Source: Botrytis cinerea B05.10
Taxonomy: Eukaryota; Ascomycota; Leotiomycetes; Helotiales; Sclerotiniaceae
Assembly: GCF_000143535.2 (NCBI RefSeq)
Contig: NC_037312.1
Location: 1,736,001 to 1,800,000, forward strand
Reading direction: 5' to 3'
Length of the DNA: 64,000 nt
Part shown: piece by piece, positions 21,917 through 35,500 of the stretch
Position numbering within the stretch: the stretch's first letter is position 1
Layout of the letters: each line of letters starts with the position of its first letter
Notes under the pieces: generated by a model
Seen by the model: the letters and a program-made list of their open reading frames with translations, nothing else
Told to the model about the DNA's origin: nothing
Database searches by the model: none
Program-made: the position numbers and the translations under genes

Positions 21917-23993
21917 ACTTGAAATTGTTTACTACCAAAACAATAGGAAGAGTATAGGTAGATCGAGGTAAAAGAAATAGAATGTGGTGAGAGTGAAGGG
22001 TTCTTAAGTGATTTCTCGGCCTCTGCTAAATGATACATCTCGAGTATAATTTTAGGTCTAATCTAAGTATATCATTCACTTCTTCATCTCAATATCACTG
22101 GCAAATTAAACGTGCTTGTAAAATGAGGAGAGACTTTCCGTCTAAGTATGCTTGTCATTATTTTAGATAATGACAACTAAGATGCTAATAGGTGATAGGG
22201 TGAAAATTAGAACGTGAGTAATTCAATAGGTTTGTGACAGCATAACAATCACGATGGATGCAAATTGGCAATAATTCAATACTTGTGGAATGACGAGAAA
22301 GTTCGGCATCATGAAGCTCGAGGAAGGTACATTCGGCCCGTTGTGTATCATCAGATTTATACTACTGACGGACGTCCCTTAAATCGACGTCAGTATAGTA
22401 GTGTGATACACAACTACTTGGACGACGTATGGTCATTATGGAAATAAGATTGAGATATCAAAAGGGAAATATTTTTGTGATAGAGGAAGGCCAGTTGGTC
22501 GCGTGTCTGAAAAAAGGTCAGAATGTCTTGGGGCCAGGAAATTTTCACAGGGAAAGTCGAGTTGAGTTGAGGAATGTAAAATCTTACGCCTTGAGTTTTT
22601 CATACACCTCTAAAACTTCAGAGATAAATGGAAGTAAAAATAAGAGGAGGACAACATATTTCGCAATTGTTCTCTAAAAATCCTCGAGAAGCATCAGATG
22701 AGCGCGACGTTGTGATCATCTTTCCTAAACTAATCAACTCTATCATTGGAAGCCCCAAGAATTGTCTTACTTTTAGGGTTCAGGTGCATGGTATATGTAT
22801 AACATGTGTGACTACATTAGTATGATGAGTATCTCTTGAAACTTTTCAAAGAGATACAATTATAAATATAAAACAAAAAATTAAGGATATATGGTATATA
22901 CCGACGAATACTCGAAAAAAATGATGAATAGATATTGACAATCAACCAACATATTTGTTAAGAATATCCAGGTAGGTTTGTGCACCAGGTGGTACAGCTT
23001 CAATGTTTTGCGATTCGCACATGACCTTAACCTTAGGCCAACCTCCCATCTTCCTACCTCGGCCTGGTCCAATTCAAATCATCTCTAAAAAGTGTAATTC
23101 ACTGTATGATGTCGGTCCGCTGAGAGAAGCGGGAAGTATATATTGATATCTAGGTGTCTTTCGAGAAAAAGGAGAAAAAAGAGACGTTGTCAAATGTTTT
23201 CAGACAACTTATCAGCGTCGCCTATGAAGAACAGGAGGGAAGAGAACTGTATTCACGTGATGCAACTCAAATTATGATCACCTGAAAGATAGCACGTGAG
23301 TGGTTTGTATAATGTTTCCATGGCTTGTATCTCTGAAGGAAATATTAAACTTTAGGTACTTCTTATCGAAGCATCAGTGGAATCAGTATATAAGTCAAGT
23401 GATTTGTTTGGCTTGACCTTGAAGTTAGTAAGTGTTGGGAGGCGGTGCAAATGTGTGTCAATCTTCCGATACTCAACGAGGCTGGAATAAAATAGTAAAA
23501 ATAGCCTGTTCCACCAATATTCGATGATCAACAAAATCTGCAGTAATAGCTTCGGTATGTGAAAGATATTGAGTATCTTCCAAGTTATTTCGATGCCTTT
23601 TCCGCAATGTGAATATTTAAAGATGTTGTAAGTTCAGCTCTCTTCTGTAAGCCCACCGCAGAATGGGTTGAACAGAAACATTCGCTAATATTTCTGAGAG
23701 AAATAAAGAGACTCATATGGTCATTTATTAAGGAGAGATATAAATCTTTGCTATACTGCTAGATGTAGTACTGAAAAAAGGGCCTTGACAAAGGAGACTC
23801 TGTGTCCTATGGTCTAGGACTTGCCGAGATGACAAACCTCCTTCGCTTCTATGTAACCGAGTTGCTGTCTAGCAATTCTTTGTGGGATCCCAAGGGGGTC
23901 GTCTCCGTTTTAGAAAAAACCAATTAATTCCCAATAGTGAGAATACCAAAACGGAAGTTTTTTTATTGAAAAAGGAAATAAACTGGATGAGAT
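21917..23993. other. Intergenic, AT-rich, with a hairpin
   Basis: Promoter of the glucanase at the left, then about 2 kb without a supported gene. Short open frames at 22265-22825 show no domain. A fold-back structure at 22340-22414 is listed separately. Confidence 0.45.
22340..22414. repeat. 75-bp imperfect hairpin
   Basis: GTTGTGTATCA at the left pairs with TGATACACAAC at the right. The inner part pairs TACTACTGACGGACGTC with GACGTCAGTATAGTA. Arms are about 29-37 bp with small gaps and a short loop near 22378. Confidence 0.65.
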
Positions 23994-24294
23994 TTATACG
24001 GCAAGGATTCCAGTCGCCATCCAATAAATTACTCCAGCATTGTTGATCAAAACACTAATGTCTTTACCGTCTAAGAGAGAAGCAACCTGATTTTCCGCTT
24101 GCACACTGGATCTACTTGTAGCATCGAGCATTATGTACATGACTGTGCTTGGGGATGACTATCAATCCTTCAAGGATGGGAGTGAGATTTCCTCGAGCAG
24201 TTATAAAGACGAAATAGCTAGCCTTCGAGAACTTAGTAGCAAGAGCCAAGCCTAGCCCTCGAGCGCATCTAATTATGGAAATCGTTGCCACCAT
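23994..24294 (-). pseudogene. Relic of a short-chain dehydrogenase/reductase
   Basis: The minus strand starts with a degraded Rossmann segment (CARGLGLALATKFSK, like TGxxxGLG), then shifts by one base near 24125. In the new frame it reads IMLDATSRSSVQAENQV and DISVLINNAGV, the SDR NAG motif, and soon hits TAA at 23996-23994. The catalytic YxxxK part is absent. The family is NAD(P)-dependent; this copy is truncated and frameshifted, so it should not make an enzyme. Confidence 0.65.
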
Positions 24295-25714
24295 GTTTTG
24301 AAACTAGTTGTCGAGAAGTGAAATTCCGTGCATGCATTTACTCTGCGGTGGAGAAAGTCCTGGTCTGTTAATTACGTCAGTAGTTTTTTTATTTGTGGCC
24401 TGACGTTGACTCCGATGCCTCTTGGGCCGCTCAAATTAGATGCTGTAGGACATCTTCACCTAGGCGCGCCCTAAGATTACGGAACAGTCATTTCACTCCG
24501 CGAGAATCAGGGGAACGACAATAGAGTACCCAAGTTTACGCTGGGGTAGATGGCAGTTTAATGAGAGATGCCGTTGTGCCAAATTCTGAAATTGATGGCA
24601 AGCGGATTAGATTTCAGTGCGTTGAGTCAACAAAGTACCCCGACGAGATACTTTGAATAAATTGGTCCACCGAAACTCCAATTCTACACCGTTAACAAGT
24701 CGTTGTTAATTCATGCGGATGTATGAACTAAGTTAGAAACCAAGTTGGTTGGTACAAGAATCGGACACATGCACAAGTCTTTAGAACGAAATGTAATGAT
24801 GTAAAATTTATAGTACAAATTTGGTAGATAGTTCGGCAACAGGCCCGATACCTTCGTTTATCGCCGACGGGGTTTGAGTTGCCAATTGCTCTTCACACGA
24901 TCTCAAGATGTCGGAACTCGTCAGAACTGGCCGCCAGGATTGGTTGCAATAATAATGGTATGAGAGAAGTAAGGGTGTAATGTCAGACTTTGGAGCTATA
25001 CAATGGGTGTCAATCTTATGATCTGGGAAAAATTATGGCGTTAGATTGCAGTATGAGTAGAAGACCGTGAGCTCGAAGTGGGGGAAGTATACAATGTTGA
25101 GAGATGAAATCCGACAAGAGGAGAGACTGATCCCCGTTGGAACCCCTCCGTTTTGCGAGCACGTTGAGGGGTGGATTTGGGGACATGATTGAACTTCAGT
25201 CAGACAAGAAGGCATTCAATGAATTTCAAATGCCTAGGAAACTCCTTGGTTTAGCACCCCCAGAAGACTAATAAGATAGTACTGAATTCTTGCTTCGCTG
25301 AAAATCCAGCGGATATCATAAGGAGTTCGGCTTCAAAAGCAAAATTATAAGTTCTTGTGCATACGCAATCTTCTAGGATGGATCTCGACGATGTAAGCAT
25401 ATACAAAACAACATTGCAGGTCAATCAGCGCCATCATTATAATAGCCAATGAACAACTTAGCTGCTCAAGTGCAACTTGCTAGTATTATCAAGTATGTTC
25501 ACTTCACAGTGTACGCCCAGTTTTCAAATACTGCGAACATGCGTTACTTCATCTCACGCTCCAGGTTTCAATCCGAGGGGTATGATATTCATGTAATCGT
25601 TTTGATACATTTTTGGATACAATTGTCAACGCCGTTTTCCCATAAACCCTAAGAATATTTAGTAAAAGAACCTGCAGAAGGATAAAAGCATCCATACCAA
25701 TTCACACCAATTAT
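24295..25714. other. Intergenic, no gene seen
   Basis: AT-rich, with only short unsupported frames. The right end is the 3' flank of the mitoribosomal gene. Confidence 0.5.
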
Positions 25715-26086
25715 TTATGTCATTCCATCCGAAATATCCTTCCACTTCCGCAGGTATGCCTCTCCACTGAAAGCACCTTTGGGGTCATTTTCGAATCTTC
25801 CTCTCGGCGGCAATATCTTTTTTGTGACGAACGGTGTGAGCTAAATCCCAGTCAGTATCCCTTGGAGCATTCCAAATTGATCTTTGCAAATTCGTACTTT
25901 ACACTCCTTAAGGTTTTGCGGCACGACGTATGTCCTGACTTTATCCCACTCGATTATGTACCCTCCATGTTGTGTGTGTCGACCCGTTGAACCACTTCCG
26001 GTACCCTTGTAGAATCCCTTATTTGCTTTCTTCGTACTCAGGGCATGTCGAGCCACCCGTTTCATTAGACATTGTGTGGGCTGCAT
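25715..26086 (-). CDS. MRPL27: Mitochondrial large-subunit ribosomal protein mL41 (L27 family)
   Basis: Two exons on the minus strand, 26086-25898 and 25840-25715, giving 104 residues. The N-terminus is basic (MQPTQCLMKRVARHALSTKK), as expected for mitochondrial import. It is followed by KGTGSGSTGRHTQHGGY, YVVPQNLKECK, LTPFVTKKILPPRGRF and FSGEAYLRKW, the order seen in yeast Mrpl27 and human mL41. The 57-bp intron sits after KECK in phase 0. It works in mitochondrial translation. The start is 232 bp from the divergent UTP14 start, so the two likely share a promoter. Confidence 0.9.
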
Positions 26087-26318
26087 GATAGCGATCGATG
26101 TTTATGAGTTTATTTTGGATTGTGCAGACTCAAGATGCTTCTCCAAAATTGTCTTTAGAAGCTAAAGTTCATCCGGCGGCCGCATTATCCGATCTCAAAA
26201 TACCTAATTAGGTCACCGCCTTTCTACATCAGCAGAAAAAAAGTTTCCCAATAAAATTGATAAAAGATTATCAACGCTTCTAGCACAATATTGCGACAAG
26301 AATTTTCAAAGCGCAATC
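26087..26318. promoter_or_regulatory. Bidirectional promoter of mL41 and UTP14
   Basis: A 232-bp gap between divergent start codons of two ribosome-related genes. It contains a GC-rich patch (CCGGCGGCCGC, 26174-26184) in otherwise AT-rich sequence. Confidence 0.5.
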
Positions 26319-29240
26319 ATGCCTGGAAGACAATCGCATGGCAGATCGCTGTTGAAGCAGCCCAAAGTTAGAACAAAATCGAAGAATAAGACTATCGATG
26401 CATTTTCCGCCGCACAGCAACAAATTGGGGAACGCCATCGAGTAAGACAAAGCCGATTGGGTCACGCTGAAGGCGGGAATAGACCTGGGAAGCGAGACAG
26501 AGATGAAGACGACGAAGACGAGGGAGAAGACGAAGAGTTCAGTGCGAAGAAACAAAAAAAGGGTCCAGCAAAGGGTCGATTTGATGAGTTAGATATCGAC
26601 GAGGGAAGCGATAGCGAAGGGAACACATGGAAAATGGGTGTGGTGGACAGCGATGATGACAGCGACATTGATAGTGACGAAGCTTTTGGAGAGAGTGACG
26701 AGGAAAGATTCGAAGGATATGCGTTTTCGGGGAGCTCTAGTAATAATAAGAGCTCCAAGAAGCGCATGCCGCAAAACAAAGAATTAAACCTAGATGAGGA
26801 TGATGATGGGGAGGATTCCGGATCAGAACTGGAGGAAGGTGATTTAGGAGAGGGTGCTGTCGATCTCGCAGATATGTTAGACGCTTCGTCAGATGATGAG
26901 GATGAAGCTGAGGCCGAGGGCTCAGACCAATCCGGCTTCGACGATGAAGATGAAGACGAAGTAAGCGACGAAGATTCTTCCGCATCATCTGCCGATGACG
27001 AAGATGAAGATGATTCTATAGATCCGTCGAAACATGCGGCACTACAAGATCTGATTGCGAATCTTCCACTCAATGACAAAGCCCTCGCCAAACGACGGAA
27101 TGATGGTGTGAGCGAATATGCTACCCCCGGAAATTTTGGTCTCCCATCGACAAAAGAATTCATCGCAGACCTTGGCTCAAGCAATATCAACGATCGTTCA
27201 ATCAAAAAAGCTCTCAAGTCTGAAAAAGGCGATGACAAAAAAAAGGTTGCTAGCACGCTAGAAGTACCTCTCGCAAGGCGTCAACAAGACCGTCTCGATC
27301 GCAGTGTAGCATACGACAAGAGCAAAGAAACTTTGGATAGATGGACAGATACCGTAAAACATAATCGACGAGCAGACCACTTGGTTTTCCCCTTGGCGGA
27401 TCCAGATGCAGATTCTGCACGCGCAAACAATCGACTTCAATCTACAGCACAATCCAAACCTTTCAATGAACTTGAAGCCACGATCCAGAGTATTCTCGAG
27501 GAGAGTGGACTCGCTACCGCAGGTGGAAGAGATGACGAAGATAAAATCCGAGAGTTCGAGGAATTGGAAATGAACAAACTATCCATGGAGGAAGTGAAAG
27601 CTCGTAGAGACCAGTTAAGAATGGCTCGGGAGCTTCTCTACCGAGAAGAGCTTAAGGCGAAGCGAGTTAAAAAAATCAAGAGCAAGTCTTATCGCAAAGT
27701 TCATCGAAAACAACGTGAAAGAGAAGAAGCGAAAAACAAGGCAGCTCTTGAAGAGGGAGGGTTTGTTCCTTCTGAGGATGAGCTTGAGGCCCAGGACAGA
27801 AGGCGTGCGACTGAGAGAATGGGGGCAAAGCACAGAAACAGTAAATGGGCCAAAGCTACAAAGGCTACGGGTCGAGCGGCATGGGATGAAGATGCTAGGG
27901 ACGGTATCACCGAAATGGCTCGAAGAGAGGAGGAACTGCGAAAGAGGGTGGAAGGAAGGGCAGTAAGAAAAGAGTTTGAAGACGACTCGGATGAATCTAT
28001 GGACGATTCTGATGATGATATGAGCGATGACGACGAAGGAACAGAGCAGAAACGACTTCTTCGACGCCTGGAAAGGGCAGGAAAAGACGACATCATTGAC
28101 GACTCCGCTCCAGGAGCAAAGTTGGCAAATATGAAGTTCATGCGGAATGCCGAAGAATCTCGCAAGAAGGCGAATGATGCTATGGTAGAGGAAATGAGAA
28201 AGGAGCTCGCAGGAGAAGAAAGCTCTAGTGAAGAGGAAGAAGATGGCGATGTCGGACGTAGAACATTTGGACCTGGATCTAAAGTTAAAGATGTTCCAAC
28301 AAAATCACAAAACGTCAACGAATTTGAAGAAGCTGCAGACTCGGAGGATGAGGATAATATGGATGTAGAATTCACAGGGGTTGATAATGGTCCTAAAGCA
28401 ACTGCTAGTGCACCAAAGGCAAAGAAGACGAATGGCTCGAGTGGAGGTTCTGGAAAGTCATTTGTCGCAGAACCAGAGGTGGCTACTGAAGGTGGAGCGT
28501 GGTCAAAAGTACCTCTCAAATCGGGAATGGTTAGCAAAAAAGAGGCAAATAAACGCAGACATAAGAGCAACAGTGCTATGGATGTGGAAGAGCTTGATTT
28601 GTCACAAGCTGCTGTAATGGCCAAGCAACCCAAATCCAAGAAGACCAAGGCAAAGACAGCCCAGATTCTTGAGGCTTCTGATGAGGATAGTGAGGATGAT
28701 GGCGCTATTCATCTTCCATTTGCCATCAAAGACCAAGAACTTATCAAGCGTGCCTTCGCTGGAGCTGATGTCGTCGGTGATTTTGAAGCGGAGAAAAAGC
28801 AGACCATCGAGGATGAGGATGAAAAAGTCATTGATAACACCATACCAGGTTGGGGAAGTTGGGTAGGAGATGGCGTGAGCAAGAGAGAAAAGGCAAAGAA
28901 CAAGGGAAGATTCCTTACTAAGTCCGAGGGTATCAAGGAACAGAACAGGAAAGATGCAAAGCTTGACCGCGTTATCATTAACGAAAAACGTGTCAAGAAG
29001 GTACGTACAACACAGCTGTTCCTCTTTTTTTTCTACAGTTACTAACGAAAACTTCAGAATGGTAAATACTATGCATCACAATTACCTCATCCTTTTGAGA
29101 ACCGCCAACAATACGAGCGCTCATTGCGATTGCCAGTTGGTCCGGAATGGGCTACCAAGGAGACCTTCCAGGACTCGACCAAGCCGAGAGTCATGGTCAA
29201 ACAGGGTATCATTGCTCCTATGTCCAAGCCTTTGTTGTAG
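26319..29240 (+). CDS. UTP14: U3 small nucleolar RNA-associated protein 14
   Basis: Two exons, 26319-29000 and 29058-29240, about 954 residues. The N-terminal third is highly acidic (many Asp/Glu/Ser runs). The conserved core includes VPLARRQQDRLDRSVAYDK, then KRVKKIKSKSYRKVHRK (around residue 447), a hallmark of Utp14, and IPGWGSWVGDG near the end. The small second exon supplies LPHPFENRQQYERS, PVGPEWATKETFQD and APMSKPLL, the strongly conserved C-terminus. Utp14 belongs to the nucleolar SSU processome and activates the helicase Dhr1 in 18S rRNA maturation. The long open frames on the opposite strand are composition shadows. Confidence 0.95.
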
Positions 29241-30409
29241 ATTAATATATGTAGAATCCACAATCATCACAATTCTAGTTAATACATACAGCCATTGGCT
29301 ACATTTTCGTGCACTCACATAAATCGTACATTGAGATAGTGTGTTGACCATTTACCCAGCTACCTCAGGTCTTGTCGTAGATCCGTTTTTCAAACCGACT
29401 TGATTCGTGGATCTCGCAAACTTCGAAATTAAATTCAAGCAATGAATCCTCAATATCCAGAACAATGACAGCGATACTCCCTGATTACCCCTGCATCACC
29501 TTGACACTATTTTAATACCAAGAGACCCTTAGCAATTCGATTCAGCCTTAGAGTCTGGTACCATTAATTATTGCCAATATTGGGAAGGATTGGGAGAGTC
29601 ACACAACGTCACAGATGCAGGGTTTGAAGTTTAGTGTTGATTAGCGTTGACTGTCCGTCGAATTTCTAGTGCATCTATTCTATGTTTAAGCTCTAGTTAA
29701 GCGGTGAAGAAAGGGGTCGGCAGATGTGCAAGCGCTCCCATCTGAATTGTCTAATTTCAAGTGGTTGAGACAGACGCGTAATTGCAAAAAGCACGTCTTG
29801 TGCTCGAATTTATGGTAGGTGCACGTAAGCGTTCGTTATCATGACTATCGTAATAATGACACTGCGAACTCAAGAGAAATATAGGTCTTGATGACTAACT
29901 ACATAATGCTAGCTATTTTACATGTTGAACAGTAAATGATATTGGCAGAAGTTATCACCAAGGTTCGGATAGTATAACTGCATAACACACAGAAAATTTA
30001 TGATAGCAGCTAGGGCTAAATAATTGAAATTTTCGTAATGGTATCTTTTTATCTATCTAATAATCTGGGTTAAAACGACTGTAATGATGTTATAACACCA
30101 CCCGATATTCCCCCATTCCCATCAAGGCCATTTTATTGAGCCTTGATGAGTGATCTACTTCTCTTTGCATGATCTTTTGATCTGCTCCAGGTGTTCGAAG
30201 AACTTGTGATTTTCAAGTTTCCATCATCAATGAGTTGCCATAAGCAGGTTTGGTCATATGATGCGGAGCCCTACACACTCTAATGATGGTGGCAAGGCCA
30301 CAGATGTCTCAAGATCAGGGGCAGCTGTTCGCTTCTACCCATTCGTGATCTATGTAATTCTCCTGACCCAATCGCATAAATTGCTGTTTGGGACATATAT
30401 CCGTACGTC
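29241..30409. other. Intergenic, no gene seen
   Basis: About 1.2 kb of AT-rich sequence between the convergent UTP14 and MFS genes; no supported gene. Confidence 0.5.
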
Positions 30410-32520
30410 TCATCTCTCCAAGTCTGTTGCGCGTTTGGCCTCTTCCTTTTTCTCCAACTTTTCGGCTCTTTCCCTCCTCCATCTTCCTCCATGATACCAC
30501 TCTAACAATAGCAATGGACTACACGCAAAAGTTATTCCAGCGAATATCAGGAATGTCACCCCAGAACCTAATGCATCAATAATTGGCTGCACCGCAGCCA
30601 CACCAGCTGCTCCCAACAAGCATCTACTAAGGTTATTTACAGCAGTAGCGCTTGCGGATTTACCAGGGTAAAGGTCGATGATCAAGGCGCTGTTGGAAGA
30701 AAAGACCGCAGTAGCCGTGTATGCAATAAAGAATTGTAGAACAAGTGGAAGAGCAATAATTTCGAGGCTTAACGAGTACCCGTAAAGAGCCGTGGTCACA
30801 ATGAAAACAATGATAATCCACCAAATGTTTCTCATTCTTGCGACTTCGATAGGAAAATCTAGCAGTTCATTGGCCTTGATATGAACATCAGCCGGAACAT
30901 TGTGTTGTTCACGGTAACGAGACTCAACGACTTTGTAGTTGTAGTCCATGAGATAACCTGTGAGGTAGGAACCACAGATGCAACCGGCGCCATTTGGCAA
31001 GAAAATCAATCCAAGTTCCAAATTGGTGAGATCGAAGTGCTCTGAGAATAAGGCGGTGGTACTGGATGTTACCATGGACCAGACAGTATAGATGATGGCA
31101 CCGAACAAAAGTGTAACGAAGACATCTTTTTCAAGTAAAAATTTGAGAGGGGCGATGACTGAGGAAACTGTAACATTCTTCTTTGTGGGGAGTTCTTGAG
31201 AGGAGTGTTCTGTGGATGGCTGTGCGTAGAACAATGGTCGATGGATACCTTTAAGGATGATAGAACCGTTCCCAGCCACACTTCGAAGCGTTTCCGGGAG
31301 GACTGCGACTATCAAGAGAAGAGCTAGCGCACCCAAGCCAAAAAGAAACCAGAAAATTGCGCGGTATCCCAGATACTGAGTTATAATTCCTCCGAAGACT
31401 GGGCCCACAGATTGTCCTAGCATTCTAATGCCACCAAATATACCAATGAGACCTACATACTTATTATTAGTCCCGAGCGATCAAGAAATAGAAGTCGAAA
31501 ATGAAATGAAATTTACCTCCGCGTTCTTTAGGAGTAGTGATATCCCCAATGACTCCAGCACCTGTTCAGATTATCAGTCAAGTTCATCATCAACTTATAA
31601 GAGTTACCCACCAACAGCTATTGTGGCAGCACTACCGGCAGCTTGTATTGCGCGGAAGACCATGAGGGTCGCGAAGTTATCACTGAGAGCCAGACCGATA
31701 TTTGAAGCGAGATATACGATAAATGTGCCTAGAAAAAATTAGACATATTCGTATTTCGATCATCCAAGAGCATACCCATGAATGTAATTCTCCTTCCTAA
31801 TGTGAGAATGTGTTAGTGTGATATCAAAAAAAAGATTCCGTTAAAATCCATGGAGTGGGGGGCGCTAATAAGGGTACTATGTATAACGCAATGAAGTACT
31901 AACCTTTTGTGTCACTGATTGGCCCCCAGAATGACGGAGCAAGTCCTTGAACAATCATATAAACCGTTACAGTTAGACTGACCAGTGAAAGAGAAACATT
32001 CAAATCCTAAACGATGTTAGACTCAGATAGTACAGAATTATGGCATAGGCTGTGTACATACCGTGGAAATTTCCTTCAAGGCTGGAAAATAGATGTTACT
32101 TGATAAGGGAGAGAACAGGCCTGCAAGAGATACTATATACACAAGCTGTCTTTTCTTTGCCATAGAAAAGATGTGATAGGGCGGCTGTTCTAACTCTTGC
32201 TTCGCGACATATACACTATTGGCGGAAGATGTGAGGGCACTACTATCTTGGCGTTCTTTGTCGTCAAAGAGTTCACTAGATCTTTCTATATCGCCTTCAA
32301 AGGAATCTCGGGTTCTCGGGTGATTGGGCTCTATGATAAAAATGCCATTGGGTCGGCTCTCGAGAGATGCATTTGTGACTTCATTTCCTCGCTGGCTTGA
32401 GTTATTCAAGTCTTCATGTTGAGAGCTCAAAGTTTGTGACTGCTCTGGGACTCTGTGTGATTGATCCAAAGACGATGAAGGTTTGCCATCGATAACAGGG
32501 CCGGGGTTGACTGAATCCAT
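30410..32520 (-). CDS. DHA1-type MFS transporter (Qdr/Flr-like drug:H+ antiporter)
   Basis: Six exons on the minus strand: 32520-32062, 32006-31904, 31796-31776, 31728-31612, 31561-31517, 31452-30410, about 595 residues. A long polar N-terminus (about 125 residues) precedes TM1 (VYIVSLAGLFSPLSSNIYFPA). The MFS motif between TM2 and TM3 is GPISDTKGRRITFMG, split over two introns by a 21-bp micro-exon. TM5 carries the antiporter motif C form GQSVGPVFGGIITQYLGYRAIFW. The C-terminus is basic and helical. These plasma-membrane proteins export drugs, polyamines or other small molecules by proton antiport; the substrate is unknown. All five introns are GT-AG and leave the frame intact. It is the nearest gene to a long gene-poor stretch. 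Confidence 0.9.
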
Positions 32521-35500
32521 ATTCTAGATCTAGGCTGTAATTGGAGAAGTAGAGATACAGCTCGTCAAAAGGCTAATGTTTAGAAGAGATGGATTGAAGG
32601 AAACACAATGAGTAGCAAACCTAGGTAGAAGGGTCTTTCTCCATGTTTAATACTCATCTCTAGAAGAGCTGTGGATCACCTGGGGGACTGAAGGTGATTG
32701 CGCACAGTCATCTATCACATCAAGCATGCAGAGATATATCCTCGCAGCCCACTTGATGGCACAGCCCTGGGGATAGTGAAGCACTGGTGGAGACAGGTGA
32801 GAAGGAAAAAAAGATGAGAATGAATCGAAACCTTGTGCTCACCGTTGATCCATCTCCTGTTACGGCCGAGTTGAGATTTTTTTGGAAGTTAGCATGAAGC
32901 AATGAAGTATCTGATAATCTAAAAGATAAGATACATGTTTAATGCAGTGCCGGAGTTCGAGGAGTAGTTCGCCATCCACACTAAAAGGGGTTCGAGAAGT
33001 CCACACAGAACGAGAACAACAATCCTGATTAGGCAGGTATGGACATATAACAGCGGACTGAGGCGCTTGGCAGACAAACACGGCCCTGCGCACAAGGGAG
33101 AACGCCAAATTATTGAACCAGACTCGCAGGTGGAGTACATATAACAGCTTTCAATTCCTTGCCTCGAGAACTCTCAAGACGTGATTGGCACCAAGGAAAC
33201 GGAAGATGAACTGGCAAAAGTCAATGTACTTCTCCTGGCTCCATCATAGACAATGCGCCGAAAGACAAGAAGCGCCAAGCTTGGCAATGAGTGCCTCGAG
33301 CGCATTTTGTTGCACCGAAAGACACAGCAAAAACAACTGAAGTAAGCGTGCTATCCAAATGTACATTTGGTACGGAGAGTAGAATATACTTTGGCAGCGA
33401 AATGTCTTTCTGGAAGAGTATATGTTGTAACTGTCGTATAGGAGGAGATCGACGAGAAGCAAAAAGGTTATTGATCAACATTATCTCCAACCTCCGAATC
33501 GTCTCAAGACATGTTGGGCGTTAGTCTAAAGGAGTGCCAAGAAGAAGCATGGGCCCGGCAACAGATCCGGTAATGGACCGACGGAGCTAAAATAGACTAC
33601 CGGTAGATCGTGCAAAGCTCGACAACACAAGAAGTCAAGCTCCCGCCCAAAGTTGCCCAGAGAGATGAGATGATTGTTGATTGTTGCACGTACTTAGCCG
33701 GCGCATATAATTTAATCCGGCATTTAAAATAGAGTGGCTCTTGCCCAGGCATTAGAGTCGCGAGATCTAGCCAGAAATGGCTAGTGCGTGTCTGAGACAT
33801 ATCCACACTTCACTTCATGTGAAGATTGGGATCTTTGAAGATTTTCATTACGGGTGAAAAATACCTTATCACACACCAACGTCATCATCGTGCTCGCATT
33901 CGTTTGAATATTGCATACATATATGTAGCCAAGCTCTCTAGTGAGAGAATATACACCTTCGTCGGCCCCGAACGGCGACTGGTGACATTTATCTCACAAT
34001 ATCATCATGCAGTCCTTCGGCAGCCAAGAAACTCAACTTTATGAATTAACGAAGTTGCGCCGATACCTCTTTTTTCAGTTTTCCATGACGAAGAATGATT
34101 CTATGGTCTGTTAATCTTTATTCTCAAGGTACTTCGGAATAGATTCTACCGACCATACTGCTGTTGCAAATGAGAGCGGGTGATCGACCCTTCCCGAGTA
34201 TCCCCATTCTGAATCTTCAGAGAGGCACAGCCAGCCTGAACTTCGAAGATTTTTCCTAGATGAGATGGATACAAACGTTTCGGGCTGAGGTGGATCTGGA
34301 GTGGATTCCCTATCATCAATGCGAAAAGCGACGGCACCGCGGTCTATTTTCAGGGTTCTAACAGTCTGAGAAGCCTTTTTGTTTCCGAATTTCATTAAAT
34401 TTGCCCAACCTAATTTTATCAAGCATATCATTCAGAACTTCAAGCCATTCAAAATTGACCACTACCTTCAAAATCTGAACGCTCAGATCTAGGTCACCGG
34501 CCTAGAGTAGTTGAAGGCCTGGCCATTTCCCCCTCCAACCACCTCTTCATACTTGAGTAGCACGCAATCGGAGCAGGGGTTTACAGTTCAAGCACCAGTT
34601 TTATTTTCTCTTTGCCATTTGCAATTATCACTCATTCACGCTCCTGCAGATAAATATGGGATTGGTGGCGAAGTATTGCGTATTTGAGGTTTTGTGATCG
34701 ACGGGATCTTTGAAGTGAGAGATCCCATATTGTTATCAAATTTTCGCACAATACACCAAATCGGATCAAGGAGGAAAGTTGAGTTAGCTGCTGCAATGAT
34801 CCACCTAGTGAAGGACGTACAATGCTTGCGATGTGATCAAAAAACATCTTTCATGAGCATATGCGCCCAAAGTCTTGGGGATGTCACTGTCTGAGTATAA
34901 TTATAAACCATCCTCCGTACTCCGGTCGCGTTCCATTTCTATTGTTTTGTAGAAAGCATGCTTTGATGCGTTGGTTGAAGTGTGTGGATATTTTGAGTAA
35001 GATGAACAAAATCGATACAATAGAAATACTGGCTAGTTAGAATCCGCATTCGCAATATGCCAAGAATGTCTAGGATGGCTAACACAGTACTTTTGATTTC
35101 TCGAATACTCACTGGCGACGCACAAGCCAAACACCGGTTTTCTCGCAGCAACAATGTTCCTCTAATCTACAGGGGAGTTGAACTCCCTTCTCTTCTTCAA
35201 AGCAATCTTGGGATGTCAAACTCATTAACGGGTTTTTTCATGATTGAAGAACAAGCCATAATTGTTAAAAATATCTACCTGTTTCAAATTTTACAACAGA
35301 GCGGCATTTCAAGCGGTATCAATGTGGCACTGTACTGCTATTCACCGTTATTCCCCACTTGAGGTTGTATGAACTGAACTTTGATTCATGGAGAAGGGAG
35401 GAAAGTGATAGCAGTACCAGCTACTTCGATTGTATCGAAAAACTAAATTGTGTGGGGGGAGGAAGGAGGAAGGAAGACCTCTCTACTTTCAAATATTCTG

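Noticed and set aside
26462..28648. Long minus-strand frames opposite UTP14
   Set aside because: Ser/Leu-rich mirror of the acidic UTP14 coding sequence; no independent evidence.
34111..34431. 106-codon minus-strand frame in the gene-poor stretch
   Set aside because: No domain, signal peptide or splice pattern; length is within chance expectation.
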